Assembly (NCBI GenBank): GCA_964423925.1
Contig: CAYRGQ010000001.1
Location: forward strand, 62,001-126,000
Origin: CAYRGQ01 sp964423925
GTDB taxonomy: Bacteria; Bacteroidota; Bacteroidia; Sphingobacteriales; Sphingobacteriaceae
DNA: 64,000 nucleotides
Direction: 5' to 3'
Position 1 is the first letter of the stretch. Each line of letters starts with the position of its first letter. Shown piece after piece: positions 61,689-64,000 of the stretch. The notes beneath the pieces are model-generated. The model was not told the origin of the DNA. It saw only the letters and a list, made by a program, of their open reading frames with translations, and searched no databases. Position numbers and translations under genes: made by a program.

Positions 61689-63815
61689 ATGGCTGAGACA
61701 GCATTCAAAAAAGAATTTAAGCATGTTAGTTACCTATGGGATGACGAACGCGCGGCTGAACTGGAAGGGGACGAAGTAGCCCTCTTGCTCTACCGTTCCA
61801 ATTTGCTTGGCGCTGACCTGAGGCTTACCAACTACGGTGGGGGCAATACCTCCTGCAAGGCAATCGCGAAAGACCCCCTGACTGGTAAGGATACCGAAGT
61901 AATGTGGATCAAAGGTTCTGGTGGAGACATTGGAACGCTGACTCGTAGCGGCTTGGCAGCGCTCTACGTAGACCGGCTCCGGAGTCTGGAGAACGTATAT
62001 CGGGGTATCGAGCACGAAGACGAAATGGTCGAACTATTCAATCATTGCATCTACGACCTGTCGTCAAAAGCGCCGTCCATCGACACGCCGCTGCATGGCT
62101 TCCTGCCGTTCAAGCACATTGACCACCTCCATCCTGACGCGGCGATTGCCATTGCGGCAGCAAAGGACGGTAAGCGCATTACGCAGGAGCTGTTTAACGG
62201 TGAAATTGGTTGGGTAGATTGGCAAAGGCCCGGTTTCGACCTTGGTTTGCAGTTGCGGCAGTGCTTAGCGGAGAACCCGGGGATTCGGGGCATCATGCTC
62301 GGTTCGCATGGCTTGTTTACATGGGGTGATACCGCCTACGAAAGCTACGTCAACACCTTACAGGTAATTGAGAAATGCGCCGATTATTTGGAAGCAAACT
62401 ACGGCAAGCAGCGTCCCGTATTCGGCGGCGCGAAGATTGCGGATGTGGATGCGGCCCTGCGCACGCGGCAGGCGGCTGCATTGGCACCCGTACTGCGCGG
62501 TTTCTGCTCCTCAGAGCGGAATATGGTCGGTCATTTTACTGATGATCCACGCATCCTAGAATTTATCAACTCCAACGATTTGGAGCGCTTGGCTCCACTG
62601 GGCACGAGCTGCCCGGACCACTTCCTTCGTACGAAGATCAGTCCTTTGGTACTCGACCTAGCACCGGATGCGGACCTCTCGGATGTGGAACAGCTGAAAG
62701 CCCAGCTGGCACCCGCGTTTGAGGCGTATCGTGCCATGTATGCCGAGTACTACGAGTCTTGCAAGCGTCCGAACAGCCCGGCTATGCGCGACCCTAACCC
62801 AGTCATCATCCTCTACCCGGGCATCGGGCTGTTCTCTTTCTCGAAGGACAAGCAGACAGCACGTGTAGCCGCCGAATTCTATACCAATGCCATCAATGTG
62901 ATGAAGGGCGCGGAAGCAGTTTCCGAATACACCTCGCTGCCACGGCAGGAGGCTTTTGATATCGAGTACTGGCTGCTCGAGGAAGCAAAACTGCAACGCA
63001 TGCCCAAGCCTAAGCCCTTGTCGGGTAAAGTTGCCCTCGTCACTGGCAGTGCTGGCGGTATTGGCAAGGCCATAGCGAAGCGTTTCGTGCAGGAAGGCGC
63101 CGTGGTGGTGCTCAACGATATGAATGCGGAAAGACTGGCGGGCGCCGGCGAGGAATTTAAGGATGAATTCGGCAAAGATGCCTATACCACGGCCATCCTC
63201 GACGTGACAAATGCTGACCAAATCCAGGCGGCTTACGACGCGGCCGCACTGGCCTTCGGCGGTGTGGATATCGTCGTCAACAACGCTGGACTGTCCATTT
63301 CCAAACCCATAGGCGAGCATACGCAAGCGGATTGGGACTTGCTATATGATGTATTGGTCAAAGGGCAGTTCTTGGTGACGCAGGCAGCCGTGGCAATCAT
63401 GAAAAAGCAGGCGAGGGGCGGAGACATTATCAACATCGTTAGCAAAAACGCCTTGGTGAGCGGGCCAAACAATGCTGGCTACGGCTCGGCGAAAGCCGCG
63501 CAACTGCACTTGAGCCGTCTGAATGCGGCCGAACTGGGCGGAGATGGAATTCGTGTCAATGTGGTGAACCCCGATGCGGTCATCAGCGACAGCAACATCT
63601 GGGCAGGAGGATGGGCCGAAGGCCGTGCCAAAGCCTACGGTGTCAAAGTTGAAGAGTTGCCGGCTTACTACGCGAAGCGTACGTTGCTCAACCAGGTTAT
63701 CCTGCCCGAAGATATTGCAAATGCATGCTTCGTATTGGTGGGCGGGCTGATGCACAAATCGACCGGGAACGTGCTGAATGTGGACGGCGGGGTAGCGATG
63801 GCTTTTGTGCGCTAA
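61689..63815 (+). CDS. rhaD: Bifunctional rhamnulose-1-phosphate aldolase/lactaldehyde dehydrogenase
   Basis: A 708-residue fusion. Residues 1-430 form the class II aldolase part: LTNYGGGNTSCKA, and HGFLPFKHIDHLHPDA containing the zinc-binding histidines. It splits L-rhamnulose 1-phosphate into dihydroxyacetone phosphate and L-lactaldehyde. Residues about 445-708 form a short-chain dehydrogenase with the nucleotide motif TGSAGGIGKA and catalytic Tyr598 and Lys602 in GYGSAKAAQ, expected to oxidise lactaldehyde to lactate. This fusion is known in Bacteroidota and some other bacteria in place of separate RhaD and lactaldehyde reductase. It lies between rhaT and the isomerase gene. No kinase is in the window; it probably lies downstream. 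Confidence 0.94.
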   Translation: MAETAFKKEFKHVSYLWDDERAAELEGDEVALLLYRSNLLGADLRLTNYGGGNTSCKAIAKDPLTGKDTEVMWIKGSGGDIGTLTRSGLAALYVDRLRSLENVYRGIEHEDEMVELFNHCIYDLSSKAPSIDTPLHGFLPFKHIDHLHPDAAIAIAAAKDGKRITQELFNGEIGWVDWQRPGFDLGLQLRQCLAENPGIRGIMLGSHGLFTWGDTAYESYVNTLQVIEKCADYLEANYGKQRPVFGGAKIADVDAALRTRQAAALAPVLRGFCSSERNMVGHFTDDPRILEFINSNDLERLAPLGTSCPDHFLRTKISPLVLDLAPDADLSDVEQLKAQLAPAFEAYRAMYAEYYESCKRPNSPAMRDPNPVIILYPGIGLFSFSKDKQTARVAAEFYTNAINVMKGAEAVSEYTSLPRQEAFDIEYWLLEEAKLQRMPKPKPLSGKVALVTGSAGGIGKAIAKRFVQEGAVVVLNDMNAERLAGAGEEFKDEFGKDAYTTAILDVTNADQIQAAYDAAALAFGGVDIVVNNAGLSISKPIGEHTQADWDLLYDVLVKGQFLVTQAAVAIMKKQARGGDIINIVSKNALVSGPNNAGYGSAKAAQLHLSRLNAAELGGDGIRVNVVNPDAVISDSNIWAGGWAEGRAKAYGVKVEELPAYYAKRTLLNQVILPEDIANACFVLVGGLMHKSTGNVLNVDGGVAMAFVR

Positions 63816-63838
63816 CCTACTGAGCACTAAGTTCGGTA

Positions 63839-63870
63839 ACCTAGCTGCCTGCGCTCGCGGGTAGCTAGGT
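63839..63870 (+). promoter_or_regulatory. Intercistronic hairpin between the rhaD fusion and the isomerase gene
   Basis: ACCTAGCTGCC pairs with GGTAGCTAGGT (one G-U pair), and further GCG/CGC pairing can extend the stem; no T-run follows. Likely an mRNA processing or stability element rather than a terminator. Confidence 0.5.
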
Positions 63871-63900
63871 GTATAATATTATTGACAAAAAAACGACATT

Positions 63901-64000
63901 ATGATTATCGATAAGAATCAGATAGAAAAGCATAATCAGGCGCTAAGCGAATCGCATCGCCGCAAGTATAGCCAGCTCGCGGACACCATTGAAAAAGCGA
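63901..64000 (+). CDS. L-rhamnose isomerase, N-terminal part (truncated by window edge)
   Basis: Only the first 33 codons are in the window. The translation, beginning MIIDKNQIEKHNQALSESH and continuing with RRKYSQLADTIEKA, resembles the start of the Bacteroidota/Rhizobium-type L-rhamnose catabolic isomerase (RhaI group), a TIM-barrel enzyme making L-rhamnulose. The operon context, after rhaT and the rhamnulose-phosphate aldolase fusion, supports this. Because so little is visible, the family assignment rests mostly on context. Confidence 0.7.
   Translation, partial: MIIDKNQIEKHNQALSESHRRKYSQLADTIEKA

Noticed and set aside
62658..63326. Open frame of 222 codons on the minus strand inside the rhamnose aldolase/dehydrogenase gene
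   Set aside because: Opposite the conserved fusion gene; the product is rich in His, Arg and Cys without any motif, typical of antisense shadows.

Overview
The window looks like a chromosomal segment of a Bacteroidota bacterium, most likely of the Sphingobacteriaceae (Parapedobacter/Pedobacter/Sphingobacterium-like). Support: two SusC/SusD outer-membrane pairs, many lipoproteins and exported enzymes, -7 promoter elements of the Bacteroidota type TAnnTTTG instead of -10 boxes, few Shine-Dalgarno sites, and a fused rhamnulose-phosphate aldolase/lactaldehyde dehydrogenase. Base composition is about half G+C by eye. No tRNA, rRNA, CRISPR array, insertion sequence or phage gene was recognised.

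Layout. 1-14.3 kb is mostly housekeeping: the end of dihydrolipoamide dehydrogenase, a LacI-type regulator, leuS, an exported Gfo/Idh/MocA protein, an FGE-fold lipoprotein, a SixA-type phosphatase, a YyaL/DUF255 protein, a SlyD-type FKBP, an M28 peptidase, a small conserved protein and an S9 peptidase. 14.5-22 kb holds an AraC-type regulator facing a sugar module: FucI-family isomerase, AraB-type ribulokinase, sodium/solute symporter, DUF3748 protein and a DapA/NanA-superfamily lyase.

23-48.3 kb is the accessory heart of the window. One run encodes a PhoPQ-activated (PqaA-type) hydrolase, a metallophosphoesterase, a glycerophosphodiester phosphodiesterase, a second metallophosphoesterase, a BNR-propeller protein and a 748-residue propeller/alpha-toroid lipoprotein, closed by a terminator. 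Then come an HGSNAT-type membrane acetyltransferase, a second BNR protein and the first SusC/SusD pair. After a hairpin-rich gap follow a small lipoprotein, a second SusC/SusD pair, a short ceramidase-like protein and a second PqaA-type hydrolase, the last three genes overlapping or nearly so. I recognise no classical glycoside hydrolase, sulfatase or classical polysaccharide lyase here. My working inference is a SusCD-based uptake locus for a phosphodiester- or acyl-containing glycoconjugate or glycolipid, feeding an isomerase/kinase pair that could make D-ribulose 5-phosphate.

48.3-59 kb carries an FMN/3Fe-4S glutamate-synthase-like protein, an MBL-fold hydrolase, a ferric-iron ABC transporter (permease plus ATPase, with a convergent binding-protein gene), an N-acetylhexosamine-kinase-like gene, a CBM9-like protein, a DUF2853 protein and a DUF2130 protein. 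59-64 kb has queA on the minus strand and then an L-rhamnose operon: the RhaT symporter, the aldolase/dehydrogenase fusion, and the first 33 codons of an L-rhamnose isomerase cut by the window edge.
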